Below, one piece after another: positions 1 through 12,468 of a DNA stretch of 64,000 nucleotides. Location: contig CALNXK010000124.1 of assembly GCA_942486035.1 (NCBI GenBank), forward strand, positions 1,539,001 to 1,603,000. The letters run 5' to 3'. A program made the translations under genes and the position numbers. The notes under the pieces were generated by a model that had not been told where the DNA came from, did no database searches, and saw only the letters and a program-made list of their open reading frames with translations. The stretch comes from Porites lobata (taxonomy: Eukaryota > Cnidaria > Anthozoa > Scleractinia > Poritidae). Numbering within the stretch: position 1 is the first letter of the stretch; the number at the start of each line of letters is the position of its first letter.

Positions 1-430
1 GTACCTCCCAGGGGAAGTCCTCTATTATATGGCCTGTACGGGGATGTGCTGCTGGACATGGTATGGTTTTTGTCCTCTCTGTTCTAAACAGTGTACAGTG
101 TATAATGATTTTCGGTGAGTCTGTCCTAAACAGGTTATATAATTTCATTTGAGTATGTCCTAATTATAAACAGGGTATTGCCTGTATGACTGAGCTGATT
201 TGCTTGATGAAATTTGTTTGTACTCCAAGTATTACAATAGCAATGACTATAATGTGAATTTTCTCCATTGTAATTGCCAATGAATGGCTTTAAAACAAGA
301 TGGTGTGCAATTGACCTTTGTCCTAAACAGGTTACATGTAATAAAGGTAAGGCTAGTTATCCTATTCAGGATATGTTTTTTAGTTTTTTTTTTGTCCTAA
401 ACAGGGTCAGGGTTTCAAACCCTCCACTGG
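1..430. repeat. Degenerate dispersed minisatellite with TCCTAAACAGG motif
   Basis: The motif TCCTAAACAGG or a close variant recurs about five times (near 83, 123, 157, 320 and 395) with irregular spacing. The first 50 bases (ATATGGCCTGTACGGGGATG) resemble other copies near 6240-6285, 31650, 35280 and 35990. This looks like the decayed end of a repeat family scattered through the window. No coding exon is recognised here. Confidence 0.5.
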
Positions 431-686
431 TCGAGTACAATCCCCCGCCCACCAGGCTCTTCCTTCTGTGTAATGTGGCCAGGTGTTACATGAAGTAATA
501 ATTCTAATGCACAAATGTAAATAGTAGTATTATGCTAACAGTTGAAACTGCGTAGAAGGAAACAAACTATTAATCTCGTGCAAATGTTTGCAAAGCAAAG
601 CTTTATTTTGAATTACTTTTGTCACAAGCTGCAATACAATGCTAACAGGAAAGAACTTTTATTGATTTTCTCAATCTTCATTACAG

Positions 687-3600
687 GTTTGCCTAAATTG
701 GTATTTTTTGCAGTAAAGGCAGTATTGCAGTTTATCCAGCTCTTTTTCATCCTCATATGCTGTGGGTCTCATTGCACACATTTTTTAGTCCAGGTATTCA
801 AGCAGTTATTTTATGGTACAGGTAATAAAAGGTCTAGGAAAGACCAAATAAATAAGTGCTCAGACTCTGGCCTGTTTTAAGTCCCCTATTTTCACTTAAG
901 ATCATTTGGATCAAGCGTTTACTATTACAAGCTGCCATCTGGCTGATCTGGGTTTCAACAACGCTGTAGGGGCAGGCATCCAGGTGTAAACCATTGGGGA
1001 GAGAGGTTAGAAAAAATGGGGAGACTGTATGTAATAACTTCTTCACAACTCATTTTAAATGAGTTAGTTACTCCAGTAATGCAAATCTCTGATTGGTCGT
1101 CAGTCAATATGTTTTAAATTGGGCCTCATAGCATATTTAGCAGACACATGGTAACAAATATGAAAATGGCTTTTGCAAATCTATTGTGAGAAAACACCTT
1201 TGCTTGGAAGTGGAGTTTCCAAGCAAAAACAAGAAGGAATGGTCAGAATTTGCTAGAGGGCAGGAAGGAGTAGATTTGCTTTGCCTTGCAATTGCATGTA
1301 CAATACTGTGTACATTACAGCATATTCACTCAGTAATGCCTGATGATTTTGACCTTTATTAATAAAGACCAGAAAGAAGCTAGGAATGCTGACAACTCAG
1401 CCAGCCATCTGTTGCATCTTAAGTAAATTATAGATTTTCAGTTGAAAATTAATCTATCGTTTTTTAATTTCAAAATCACACCATAAAATTTGGTATGTAT
1501 TACCTCTATGGGGAATATGTCAAAATTTTGATTTTTACGTTACAGTTGTAAATACAATGAGCATACCATAAATCCCCTATTAAGTCCCCTGGGGGCTTAT
1601 TTATTTCGAGTAAGTTTGAAGGGGGTGGCTTTATTTAATTTAGCGAAGATGATGGTATCAATTCTCCACTAAAGCTAAAAGTAAAGTGGAAAAGCTCAGG
1701 CTCGTGAAGTTGGATGTCATGCGGCCAGGAGAGATGAAAACAAATCCGAATCCAGCATGCGAATAAATCATACCAGATTGCGGATCAGTTCACATGAAGT
1801 GTTTAAGTCTACCATTTAAGAATAAGGGGGGGGGAAGGGGGGCCTTAAAAGAGGGGGGGGCTGAATAACTTTCTCTCAAAATGGGGGGGGGGGGGCTTAA
1901 TAGAGGATTTATGGTAATTCTTTATCTCATACTCAGCCTCATCCAATAACTGCTGATTGTTTCATTAATAGAATCCTCCAGCTATTCCATCACTTGCTGC
2001 CGTCTGTTTTGTAAGCATGTTATGTGGTAGCAAGTTCATTATTGATTGGCACAATTATGGCTTTACAATTTTGGCCCTCGGAGTGAAAAAAGATGGACAT
2101 CCTTTGGTGAAGATTGCCAGATGGTAGGTTTCTTTTCTGGGGCCTTATGACCCAAACAATGTACAATGTCAAGTCAGAGATTAAGTTCTTCCTGACGATA
2201 ATTAAAGGGGCTGTACTGTTACATTTTCCTAGTTCATTTGGTTAATTTTGCCAATAACGTGTCTTTATACGATAAGGAAATTAACATTAGTGAGGAATCA
2301 CAGCTTTGGTGGTTTCTAAGAAATATCTCTCACAAAGCATCATAAGTCAAGCATTAAAAAACACAGAAATGGAACTGGAAAAACTGTTAGGCTAACAAGT
2401 TTTCAAAAATGACAACTGCAATCTGTTTTAATCTTCTTCAAGTTTTTCCATCCGTGCCCTCTTTTGTATACACTGTATGTTACCTTCTTTTATTGTCTCA
2501 GGCCATTATTCTTATGGTTGCAGCTCTGGCTGTTTGAATTTTGATAAATTTTGTGACACGGCTCCTTTAACCCTTTAAGTCACAATAGCTACCAACAGCA
2601 ATTTTCTCCTAACGATATCCATACATTATCATGAGATTGGGTTATGAGAATTAATAAAATGATCACCTAAGAGAAAATACTTTGATCTTTTATCAAATTC
2701 TCTGAACTAATTCTTAAAAGAAATGTATAGAGATCAGTTTGGAGAATTTGTATGTGGATATTGGGGCTTAAAGGGTTAAAGCTAAGATGTCAAGGGAGAG
2801 TATTTTTCAATATCTTGTAGGTATGAGTTCTTCTTTGGAAGCATGTCCTCACATAATTTATGTGTCACTCAAGCAATGCAGAAGGATTTGTGGGATCACA
2901 GGGGAATTAGGTTTGTAAACAATGATTAACAGACAGTACATTTAATTATTGGTTTCATGAGAAATAGTTCATTTTGTCTCCAAAAAACAGCCAAACATTG
3001 AGAATTAAGGGGATCTGCAGTCATTAGTAATTTGATGGCACAACAAGCACAAGATCCAAGCGTACCATAAATATGAAAATTACAGTCAACAGATCTCAAC
3101 AATCACAGGCTATGGTGCGTGGCCCCCTTAAATTAAAGAAAAACTGAGACTTGAGAAAAAATATTTTTGAGTGGACCCCCTTTCTTCAAGGATTTGATCC
3201 ATTACTGACTCTCAACCTCTGCTTTCGTAGATTTTGGTATTTTAATTGGCAGTTTTAGCGACTTTTAGCAGAAAATAGTTTCATTCATTTTTGTTAGATG
3301 AATGAGCCAATGAGAGCATGCATATTTTTCGGAGAAAACCAGATAACAATAATATCTTGCATTTATGTTAGAGTGGTTAATTCTATTGAGGGTAAAGGTA
3401 AAGGTTTTGCATTGTCAAAGTTGTACTTTGCAATAATAAGCTAAACAGTTTTGTAGCATCTTGATAGAATGTAATTTATGTTCATAACAGTATCTAGTGA
3501 CTGTTTTTCTTTTGCACACTCTCAGTTTTTTTATTGATGTCTTTCAGTAGATTGACAACCTCTTTTTATCTCTTCAAATTAAAAAAAAAATACTTACAAT

Positions 3601-6600
3601 GCATGTACAGCTGTGTACCATACTTGTTTCCAGGGCAGTCACACTTTATGACAGACCTCCATTACGTTTTCAAGCAGTGGATCTTACTTCACAGCATGAG
3701 GTGACTTATTCTTGTTTCTCTGTTAATAAAATAAATATTGTACAACATTGTGTGCCTTTCATTCTTTTGCTTTTGTTTTTATTGCATGGTAAATTTAGTA
3801 TTTCCCATAGTTCTGTTGACGGTATGTTGCTCTTAGTGCAGAAAATGAAAATGGGTACAAAAAGAGTGGTTGGAATATTGATATATTGATTTTAGGAACA
3901 CGCTTGTAAGCCATCTAAAATTTGGGGAAGAAACCTTAGAAACACCGGTGATATACACTAATAACATACACGATTTAAATCAAGAGGTAAAACAATGCAA
4001 TAATTATTATTATTTTGGGTAATCAGGTTACATTATTCTTGGAAGGTAATATCATCAATTCAACATTTCTATTTTTGTAGCTTTTTGAAAAACTATCAAA
4101 AGAGTATGAAGTTTTCAGTGCATTGGAAAGGTAATAACTTTTATGTGGCCTTTTAATGTAGTAAGAACTTTTCGAGTGACCTTCCCATTTATCTGAATAA
4201 GGACGCTTTCACATTATGTTTTAGTATTGTAAGTGTTAAGTTAACATTATTTTTATCCCATTTGAAGCCCGTCAGAATACAAGGAAAATGTTGCTTCCAT
4301 GACAGCATTTACACTCCAGCTCAAAGATGGGAGAGTTCTCAACAGACAGCACCGATCTGCTCTATTGGTCAGCAGTACTAGCTGGACAGGTAGCAGCTAC
4401 TTTCTTCCTTTTGAAACAGGAATACATGTAGATACCAGTATGGCCATAGCAGATCAATCTTGTCTTTGTCTCCTAGCCCTAATTCATTAATAATTAGGGC
4501 TAGTAGACAAAGGAAATAAAAAATCAACATAGATTACAAAATTTTAACCTGTAACATATGACACACCACCTTATACCATTACTTCATAGTAAGACATCAC
4601 ACAAAACAAATGTTTTTTTTTTCATTTTATCACATGCCTTTGTTTTTAATTTTACAGAGGATGAAGACTTTTCCATTCTTTTGGATGCTCTTGAAGGTGA
4701 GAATTCTTCCTTAAATTTTCCTGTTTCTTCTGGTAGAACTTGTGAGATGGAATATGAACCTGTTACTTAATACTGGGACTTGTCGCTAATTTCTATTCAT
4801 AATCTCTTGTTTTGTTAAATTTCAACAGCCTATGAGAAGTTTATCACTGAAAATAAGGAAAACCTTCCCTCGTTAGTTTGTGCAATAACTGGTGAGTTTT
4901 AAGCTTATGTCAAACCGTTTAGACAATTTTTTTTATGTTAAAACATTTAATAAAATACAAATCTGCTTATACATGTATTGTTGTTTCCTTTCTCAGGCAA
5001 AGGACCTTTAAAGAAATATTACCAAAACATAATTATTAATGAAAAGGATTTTAAACATGTGAGAATATGTACTCCATGGCTGGAGCCAGAGGATTATCCA
5101 AGACTGCTTGGTAGGCCATTTATATTAATTTTATGAAAGGTTACCTTTAAAGTTGTTGCAAGTCACAGGACATGAGGTTTTCATTGTTAAGGATGTCAGA
5201 TGGTAAACCGAAAATATCCAAAGATGCCTGAAGATTATTTCCGATGGTGTTGGAAGATATCTATAGACGTTTATCAGATTTTTGAGCCATTCTTACTTTT
5301 TTGGCACTTCAATGTCCCAAACATCTTGTACAGCAACTGGAAGTCAAGAAGGCTCATGTGCTTGGACTGCTGTTTTCTGAGGATAACTGAAAAGCAGTGG
5401 AGTTAAATAACAGTCTTTAACGGAAGCAAACCAAGGAAGTTCAAATAGAAAGTTCAAAAATAAGTTATTGTAGTTCATCCGTTTTATACATGAACCTGTG
5501 GCTCGGATGATCGGTGCCACCCCATCCCACGTATGGACGTTAATAAATTGATTGATTGATTGAAGATGTACATGCAGTTTCTTGGGCCGTGCAAGCTAAA
5601 TGCAAAAGTTGAGGTGAGAAATGCGAAAAGGAAGTGGTTTGCTTTGTTTAGCTCTTGCTTTAACTTTTACTTTCATTTTGCACAGTAACGCTTGCTACTC
5701 AGGCTTGAATCAAAGGGTAGCTGTTTCTTGAGGTTGTGTCCAAGTTAACTAACTAGGAGTCATTTTCATGAAACCAACAAATTCTAATTTGTTTGAAGCG
5801 AAGGTGTCAGCAAAATATCACATAAAAATAGAAATAAATAATAATAGTAATAATGATAATAATAATAATAATGATAATAATTACAATAATAATAAATTAG
5901 GTGTATTTACTTTCAGGTTCAGCTGATCTTGGTGTGTGTCTTCATAAATCTTCCTCAGGACTTGATTTACCAATGAAGGTCAGTCTACTGAGAGCTTCAT
6001 AACCTTCGTTGTATGCTTCCTGATCCGTGCACTTGAAGAGTTAGATTGCCCCATACCTGAAGAAACTCCACCTCAAGCAGTTTAAGTCTGTGATGAATTA
6101 AATTTTTCAACCATTATAATGTACTCATGGCCATCAACCCGTTGCCTGCGTGGCATTCATTTAAGTGGGAAGTGAAGGGGGAATTCGGGCGCTAGCACCT
6201 GAATGGCGCCCTTGCGCGCCTAAACTCCCAATTCAAACCAGGGTTGACCTCCTATGTATGGCATATACGGAGATGTGCCGTCGTGTGTAGCTTACTGAGA
6301 ACAGGATCCCAAATTCGGAGGATTCACCTTTTTCTTGTCTACCCTGCGAGCAAGCTTTCCATTCGCAGGAGTCACGAGAAGTCACGCGAGAGCCGCACGC
6401 GAAACAACAACTACAGTTTTATTCGTGCCCAGCAGTATACTATATTGATTAACAAAATGAATTAACAAAAATATAGAGGAGTACAGCTGCCCCAAATAAC
6501 CATAGCGGCTAAAGAAAATGGGCAGCCCAGCCATAAGGAGCAGCTGAAAGGAGATGTGAGTACGAGGGGCCGCTCGGCCTCGCTCGCGCGTCCTCTTGCT

Positions 6601-7408
6601 TGCTCGCTGGCTATTTCTTGTCTGGAGCAAGCAGCAAACACTTGTACAACGAGCTCAAAACTAATTGATTTTAATTTCAGATTTTTACACAGACGTTTAC
6701 CAACTAACAGCTATCTGCAAAAAATAGGAGTTAAAGAGGACGGAAAATGTACTTTTTGCCATGACGAGAAAGAGGATTTGGTGCATCTATTTTGGAAATG
6801 CCAAAAAACCAAAAATTTTTGGGATAATTTCTCGATATGGCTTCAGTCGTGCCAGATCCTCCAACCAGGCAGTTACTTAGACATGACTACCGCTTTGGGC
6901 CTAACGCCAGACAGCTCTTCCTTTAAGCTCCATATAAATTTCTGTTGTCTTATAGCTAAGAACTTTATCTGGATATGCAGATCAAAAGAATGTTTCCCAA
7001 TTCACAACAATTTCTTGTTTTATCTGAGACATGTATACCAATTAGAAAATAAGACACCGCACAATACAAAAAAATGGAAACCTTTCTTTTCCTCGCTGGG
7101 TCTTGTCTCCTAACTCCAAAAACATAAATTAGTGCACCTACTATGAGTATTTATATTACTTTCACCACAAAGAAAGAAAAAAAAAATGTAAAAAATTAAT
7201 TATAGATTATACTAAGTACAGTAATATATGGAATTACCATTGCTGTAACGTATTTTAATATTTGTAAGTATATTGCCATGTAAGTGTGTAAATTCGCTAT
7301 TTGTTTTTTTTTGTTACTTTATTTGTTACTTTTTTTTTTTCTATTTATTAATTTATTTATTCTGTGTAATTTTTGTTTCTTTTCTGTGTGTGTATTACTT
7401 GCAATAAA

Positions 7409-7440
<32 letters not shown>

Positions 7441-9616
7441 AAAAAATTAAAAAAAATATTTCTTGTCTGGAACAAGTTCAGAGACGTGGAGAATAAGCAG
7501 CACACTCTTGTGGAATATTTAAGGAACCACCGCCTTGGAGCGGATGGTACGTCGGAGTCGTAACTAAGAGTGCATACATACATATTGTTCTTATCAGGTG
7601 GTGGACATGTTTGGATGTGGCCTACCAGTGTGTGCTATACATTTTGACTGGTAAGAGTGCGGACTAACATTTCGTTTTTCGTAATGTCATTAGTTAACGA
7701 ACCTATGATGGTATATGGGAATTAAGGCAAGGATTTTTGACGAAGTCATCCAGGGTGAAACCTCGTTTCTGTCTTTTGCATCTCCTTAGCGTTCGATCTT
7801 CAGGGCCTTAGCTAGGTTTTTATAATCGGGGGGTGGGCGGCATTATCGCGAGTGCCGAAGGCAAAAGCCTTGTAAGGGGGTCTTGGGGTATCCTCCCACA
7901 GAAAAGTTTTAAATTTGGTGGCTCCGAAACGCTATTTTCAGCACTTGTCATGAGAGATGTCTCCTAAAAATCGACCTCGAATCATCACGAAAATGACAAA
8001 CAATTGCAAGTCACTATAATCAAAATGACTGAGTCTAAAGGAAACAAATCCATCCACAGGCTTGAGTTGTCTGGCTCAACAGGTCCAGGAGGGGGGGGGA
8101 GGGGGGGGGGCAGCTGCCCCTCTTGTACCCCCCTCGCTAGCTACGGCTCTGATCTTGTACATATCTGTTGTCTTCTCTTTTTCTTTCAGCTTACATGAGT
8201 TAGTGAAACATGAAGAAAACGGACTGATATTCCATGACAGCTTAGAGCTCGCTCAACAACTGAAGGTATGTTTCATGAATCTGGCACCATCTGTTACAGT
8301 CTTTTTGCCTACAGTAGTATAACTGAACTTCCAATAGACCGTTGCACGGTTTTTACAAGTTTTGATAAAGACCAGTAAGCGAATATCCATGGACACTGCT
8401 GAACATTTACCAAGTATAATGGTAATACGTCCAAAGCGAGCGAAGATATTGCTTCCACAAAGTCGGGAAATTTTACAGACGTTTGTATGGTGAGGGCTAG
8501 CCTGCGTAGCAAGCGTTTCCGTTTGGTTTCGGGGCAAAAAGAGCTCATGGAAAGGGACTTTCGGTTTTGACCGCGGGAGAAATGAAACGAGAACCAACCT
8601 CCCCGCTCTTTTACTTGCGCCATTTTACGCGCGGCGTTTGACTTTTGTTCCTAAACCGCACAGAAACGCTTGCCACGCAGGCTAGGTGACGACAAGAGAT
8701 TGACCCCCCTACCAAACAAAGGGCTGTAAACTTCCGCGACTTTGCGGAGCTATTTCTTCTTCAGTTCAAAACAAACCACTTTTAAACTTGTCAGTTTTAC
8801 AGAGTTTTAGGTGTTAGTCTGTCCAGCCGTGTTGACGGAGTTTTGCTGACTGGTCCCGTCATTCACAAGTTCTTCATATTTACGGTTAGCAAACGTACCA
8901 GAGTGTTTTTACTGCACAACAAAAGTAAAGTGTTTTTCATTCAATCTGAAAAATGGGTCAATTCATAAAAATGGAAAGTGACTAAGTTGGGATCTCGAAA
9001 ATTACGCATTTGCCCAAAAGTGACTAAGATGGGGTCTATAATTGATCACAGAATAGACTATAATGGGGTAGGGGCTCTGAGGGGCAAGCGGCACATATCC
9101 AGCAAAAATTACCCCAAGTACCTTCCCCCTGGAACTCCTCTACTACACTAAGAGCCTGCCTTAGCATAACTTGACAAATTTTATCTGTTGGTCAGTTGAT
9201 GTATTTATGCCGAGTTTCGTTAAAGTTAGTAATTATATAGGTGTCTGGGTGTCCCCTTTGTCGAGGGTTTTCTCTTGGTTAGTTTTGTTTGTTTTGTTTG
9301 TCAGTTACTGAAATAAGGTTATGTATCCAACTTTTGTGGTTATCTAAGCTTTTATTCTGATTGTTCTTTTGACATTATAGCAAAACCTACCTATATGCTC
9401 TTCAGTATAGGCCAGATATTAATAATTGCTCTTAACAGTATGATTCTTTTCAGTCGCTTAATTGGTCCTCATTTTCTTTGACAGAAACTTTTTAAAGGGT
9501 TTCCTTTGAGCAAACCTTTACTCTCAAGTTACAAAGAAAATCTTGCAAGTTTTCAAAGGACACGATGGGATGCGAGCTGGAATAAGATTGTCCTCCCTCT
9601 ACTAAAGGAAATTTGA
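687..9616 (+). CDS. ALG1: ALG1, chitobiosyldiphosphodolichol beta-mannosyltransferase (3' part, 13 coding exons; 5' end missing)
   Basis: ALG1 adds the first mannose, from GDP-mannose, to the dolichol-linked GlcNAc2 core on the cytosolic face of the ER; it is a GT4/GT33-type glycosyltransferase. Exons inferred from GT/AG sites with continuous frame: 687-793, 1972-2123, 2821-2910, 3634-3700, 4081-4130, 4268-4389, 4658-4696, 4829-4891, 4997-5110, 5917-5978, 7598-7650, 8190-8265 and 9485-9616 (TGA 9614-9616). They total 1127 bases: two bases of a split codon, then 374 residues and the stop. Family signatures appear in order: IIDWHNYGF, FFGSMSSHNLCVTQAM, SSTSWTEDEDFSILLDALE, ITGKGPL, CTPWLEPEDYP, GVCLHKSSSGLDLPMKVVDM and LHELVKHEENGLIF. 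The human protein is about 464 residues, so roughly the first 90-100 (membrane anchor and first Rossmann strand) are absent; those exons are probably upstream of base 1. No disabling change was seen. Confidence 0.95.
1566..1914. mobile_element. TA-flanked MITE (Tc1/mariner-like) in ALG1 intron
   Basis: Inverted ends CCATAAATCCYCTATTAAG at 1566 and at 1914 (reverse complement) are each flanked by TA (1564-1565, 1915-1916), the target duplication of Tc1/mariner elements. The 349-bp body has long G runs (about 1826-1833, 1852-1860, 1883-1895) and no coding capacity. It sits in the intron between ALG1 exons 687-793 and 1972-2123, only about 57 bp upstream of the acceptor. Confidence 0.75.
2571..2775. 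mobile_element. TTAA-flanked MITE (piggyBac-like) in ALG1 intron
   Basis: The 205-bp element begins CCCTTTAAG and ends CTTAAAGGG and is flanked on both sides by TTAA (2567-2570 and 2776-2779), the hallmark of piggyBac-type insertion. A diverged copy lies in inverse orientation at about 43145-43340. It has no open frame and ends 41 bases before ALG1 exon 2821-2910. Confidence 0.8.
5833..5896. repeat. AAT/ATA-rich simple repeat
   Basis: Interrupted trinucleotide array built from AAT, with GAT and TAG interruptions, in the ALG1 intron just before exon 5917-5978. Confidence 0.8.
6130..6611. repeat. Mixed repeat-derived sequence in ALG1 intron
   Basis: This stretch includes a copy of the TATGGCATATACGGAGATG repeat (about 6256-6275), which also occurs at the start of the window. 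It also has GC-rich ends reminiscent of a MITE (CCTGCGAGCAAGC near 6346; GCTCGGCCTCGCTCGCGCG near 6572). The boundaries of the parts could not be set. No exon is seen. Confidence 0.35.
6632..7456 (+). mobile_element. 5'-truncated L1/Tx1-type LINE, 3' end with A-rich tail
   Basis: An open frame to the stop at 7111-7113 encodes the C-terminal end of a LINE ORF2 protein, with a zinc-knuckle motif C-x2-C-x8-H-x4-C (CTFC...VHLFWKC) then KNFW, as in L1/Tx1 reverse transcriptases. The 3' UTR ends in A-rich sequence (about 7406-7456). A 20-bp target-site duplication TATTTCTTGTCTGGARCAAG brackets it at 6612-6631 and 7457-7476 with one mismatch, showing target-primed insertion of a 5'-truncated copy. 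It lies in sense orientation in the ALG1 intron between exons 5917-5978 and 7598-7650, and its tail carries AATAAA-type hexamers. It has no endonuclease or polymerase domain, so it is inert. Confidence 0.88.
8498..8684. mobile_element. MITE with TAGCCTGCGTRGCAAGCG inverted ends
   Basis: Inverted ends TAGCCTGCGTAGCAAGCG (8498) and the reverse complement of TAGCCTGCGTGGCAAGCG (to 8684) enclose 187 bp. Adjacent sequences GGTGAGGGC (8489-8497) and GGTGACGAC (8685-8693) may be a decayed 9-bp target duplication. It lies in the last ALG1 intron. A related partial sequence is at about 5590-5705. Confidence 0.65.
8700..9484 (+). other. Last ALG1 intron, remainder
   Basis: No exon is recognised. Around 9050-9130 a fragment (CTATAATGGGGTAGGGGC) resembles the repeat family seen at 31650 and 35280. 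The acceptor TTCTTTGACAG precedes the terminal exon. Confidence 0.5.
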
Positions 9617-12308
9617 CAGTGCTTGTGCGTTTCATAGAAATGTTTGAAATGGCAGCTGACGAGTAAATCAGGAAAAATTTACAACTGAAATGTCGTCGAG
9701 GAGATTTGTAATAGGCAATGAAAAACTCTGCTGGAATTGTCTCGTTGGGTCACATTATGGTTTTTCATCGTGGTCTAAAGTTAAATGGTAAAGAGGATTG
9801 TCGTTAGTTCGTCTCACGATGTAATCACTTGAGGTGTAAGATCGCGAAGCGTCACGTGCTTACTCTTAGTCTTCGCAGCACAATCATTTGTATCGCATGA
9901 CCCGCTGTGATTGGTTCATTGGGTCCTCTCTTTTACGGCAGACGCTGAATTTTTGCACTTTTTTTCTTTGGTGTTAGTCTGTTGGAGACACAACCGACAC
10001 AACCTCTCTCTCGTCCTCTCTCGCACGAGAGACCCTGGCAACGAGGAGTTCAGACTAATGTCTTGAAGGGCCCCCAAAAAAATGGTCCCCAAGGGCCCTC
10101 CTCAACACCTAAATGACCGTCTTCTCGGGTGGAGCCTTCCGGTATGGAAAATATTGATGGTCAGCCCCACTGGCCCCACTGGATCAGATAAATGGACGTT
10201 ATTTGCTCTTTGTGGTTAATTTACTAATTTACAATAAGCAATAAAATGTTTAGTACAAAAATAAGCTTACCAGATAATTGCAAAATTTGTTATTAGAGCC
10301 TGAGAACTACTGAACTTAAAAAAATTTAAAGACGCTTTCTGGTTAGCCCCCAGCGTTTTGGTTTCTAGGTTAGACACAGGTTAAAGGTATATGCTAAGAA
10401 TCAATTTAACTTATTTAAGATGTGAAAGCAAAGAAATATATTCAATAATTGGGAGATTTTAGGTGCAAAGGGTGATCCTTTTTAATCTTTCCAAAGATCA
10501 ATTACCATGAACGAAATTCCCTGACTTTGGACAGCGTCTTTGGTCGATTTAACTAGCTTCGTCATTTTTATTATTTTTTAGCCAAATCTATGGTTTTAAG
10601 ATTGATTGGAGCAAGCTCTTTTGTCATAAGTTCTTTTACCCGCACTAAAGGTGCTGCTAGTTTTAGCGGAGTAGCCTCTGTTTTAAAACGAGGGTAAGTG
10701 CAAATCCCTCGATAAATTTTTTATTTTCATGCCCTGATTTTCATGCAAATAAACTCCTTTTTGGAACAATGTGTTGCTCTCGGCCACATTTTGACAGTGG
10801 TGGTTTTTGGAACTTGGAAATGGCCTGTTTCTTCATTCCATCCTGTGGGTATCAGTGGGCTTTTATATAGACCACTTAATTCTAAACGTCCTCTGGGGAC
10901 TTATCACTTGGTCTTGCGACAACGGCAATAACCCCATCGTTTTTTGTGTGTGACAAATTAATTAAAGATCATGGTCCTCAACGACCTCAGGAATCACTGC
11001 ACATCGGTTTTCTTCCGTGGTTTTGCTTGTCTAAATAACTTCTTGCTCACACTTCCAGCTAAATTCTCTTAAATCTTTTAATTTTAACGTAGGTGTTCCA
11101 AAACCACGAAGATGAAAGACCAATAAGAGGAAAAATAAAAGAAAGTGAAAAAAATAATAATAAAAAGGAAAGAAGAAAGGAGCCAGCTGAAAGAGCGTAC
11201 ACGCTACCTAAACCCCACTAAGCGCATCATTCGGGCAGATCTGAAAGCCAGTCAGAGAAAAACGTTCATGTTTCCAGTGCGGAAATGATTGTTCTTGAAT
11301 AAAAACTGAGACAAAGCGGTTAATCGATGGCTGAACAAGGACTCGAATTTTATTTTTCCGGCGAGGATCAGCGAAACAGCTAGCCGGACGGGGAAATGGC
11401 CGCACGTTAATGTGGTAAAAATCTGAGAACTATGTCAAAAATATATCCTTGTTTGCTAAAGAAAAAATATGTCATTGAACTGAAAAGCGAGCAGGACAGT
11501 TGTACCCTATGAGTGTGTGCGGTTGCCGTGGAGTCCAACTGTACGGTCACAAATTCAATTCATTGTCGCCTGGGCGAAAGTCTAATAAAAACTGCAGTTA
11601 CTTGTTTGGACAAGTGATGTGATTGAATTGCGCACGCTGCGGAATATGATTGGCTACAACAAAGAGAGTAGCACACCTACATGTATGTTAAAGGAAAGAC
11701 GTGGCCGACGACACAATCAATGCTAAAACTCATGCTAATAAGCGTAGAACAAAAGGATTTATTTATTAATAGAGGATTTTTTGCAGTACGGTGTTTAAGG
11801 GTCTTTGAGGCTTTTAATATGGAGTCTGTTGGGCACCCATTAGCGGCTTTCATTTGAAAATTTCTGGATTTGCATTTCAAAGATTTTTGTAAAAAAAATT
11901 GTCTAAATATACTTGCGGGTGTGATAAAAAAATTTGCAGCAGTTTTTCGCGCGTGGAACGAGAAGGAGTAAGGACGTTGGGTTCATAAAAGAAAGCACGA
12001 TCATTTTTATCACTTTTAAAATGAAAATCAAAATTAAAATTAATCGCACAACAAGTTATTCAGATCGTGTGTAATAAGAATACACGTCGTGAGACAGACG
12101 CTTAGCGATTGTAAACTAAATATTGATTTTGACTTCTTGCCGGCGCAAAGAAAAGTTTTATTAAGGTCCCTATGAACTCCCTTGAACATGAATAGTATGA
12201 TGATTTCGTGACTTCGCTTGGATAAAATTGGAGACGTGCCCTTACTGATTGGATCGAACCAGTAGTCAGCAGCGCCATCTGTCGACACTTGAAATGACTT
12301 TACAAACC
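9617..12308. other. Intergenic region, ALG1 to foldback element
   Basis: It contains the ALG1 3' untranslated region and about 2.5 kb with no convincing exon on either strand. A degraded hairpin MITE (arms near 9995 and 10024-10042, GAGAGACCCTGGCAACGAGG) belongs to the family at 21340-21420. Several short open frames show no recognisable domain. Confidence 0.5.
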
Positions 12309-12331
12309 GTCTGGCTCGAGTTTGACTAATA

Positions 12332-12468
12332 GTCGCGGGTCGCGGGTCGCGGGTCCAAAGTCGCGGTCGCGAGTCCAAAGTCGCGGTCGCGGGTCCAATG
12401 TCGCGGTCGCGGGTCCAAAGTCGCGGTCGCGGGTCCAAAGTCGCGGTCGCGGGTCCAATGTCGCGGCA
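12332..12468. repeat. 20-bp GC-rich satellite, left arm of foldback element
   Basis: Tandem units of TCGCGGTCGCGGGTCCAAAG, about six copies, begin with two extra TCGCGGG units. The penultimate base pair alternates (CCAAAG or CCAATG). Because 20 is not a multiple of 3 and stops are absent, the array opens long spurious frames on both strands. Confidence 0.95.

Noticed and set aside
3899..3990. Exon-like segment with AG and GT boundaries inside the ALG1 intron
   Set aside because: Its open frame does not match the phase of the preceding exon, and joining 3634-3700 directly to 4081-4130 restores the family sequence without it.
6382..6630. 82-codon minus-strand frame
   Set aside because: It spans MITE-like GC-rich sequence and the LINE target duplication; no domain.
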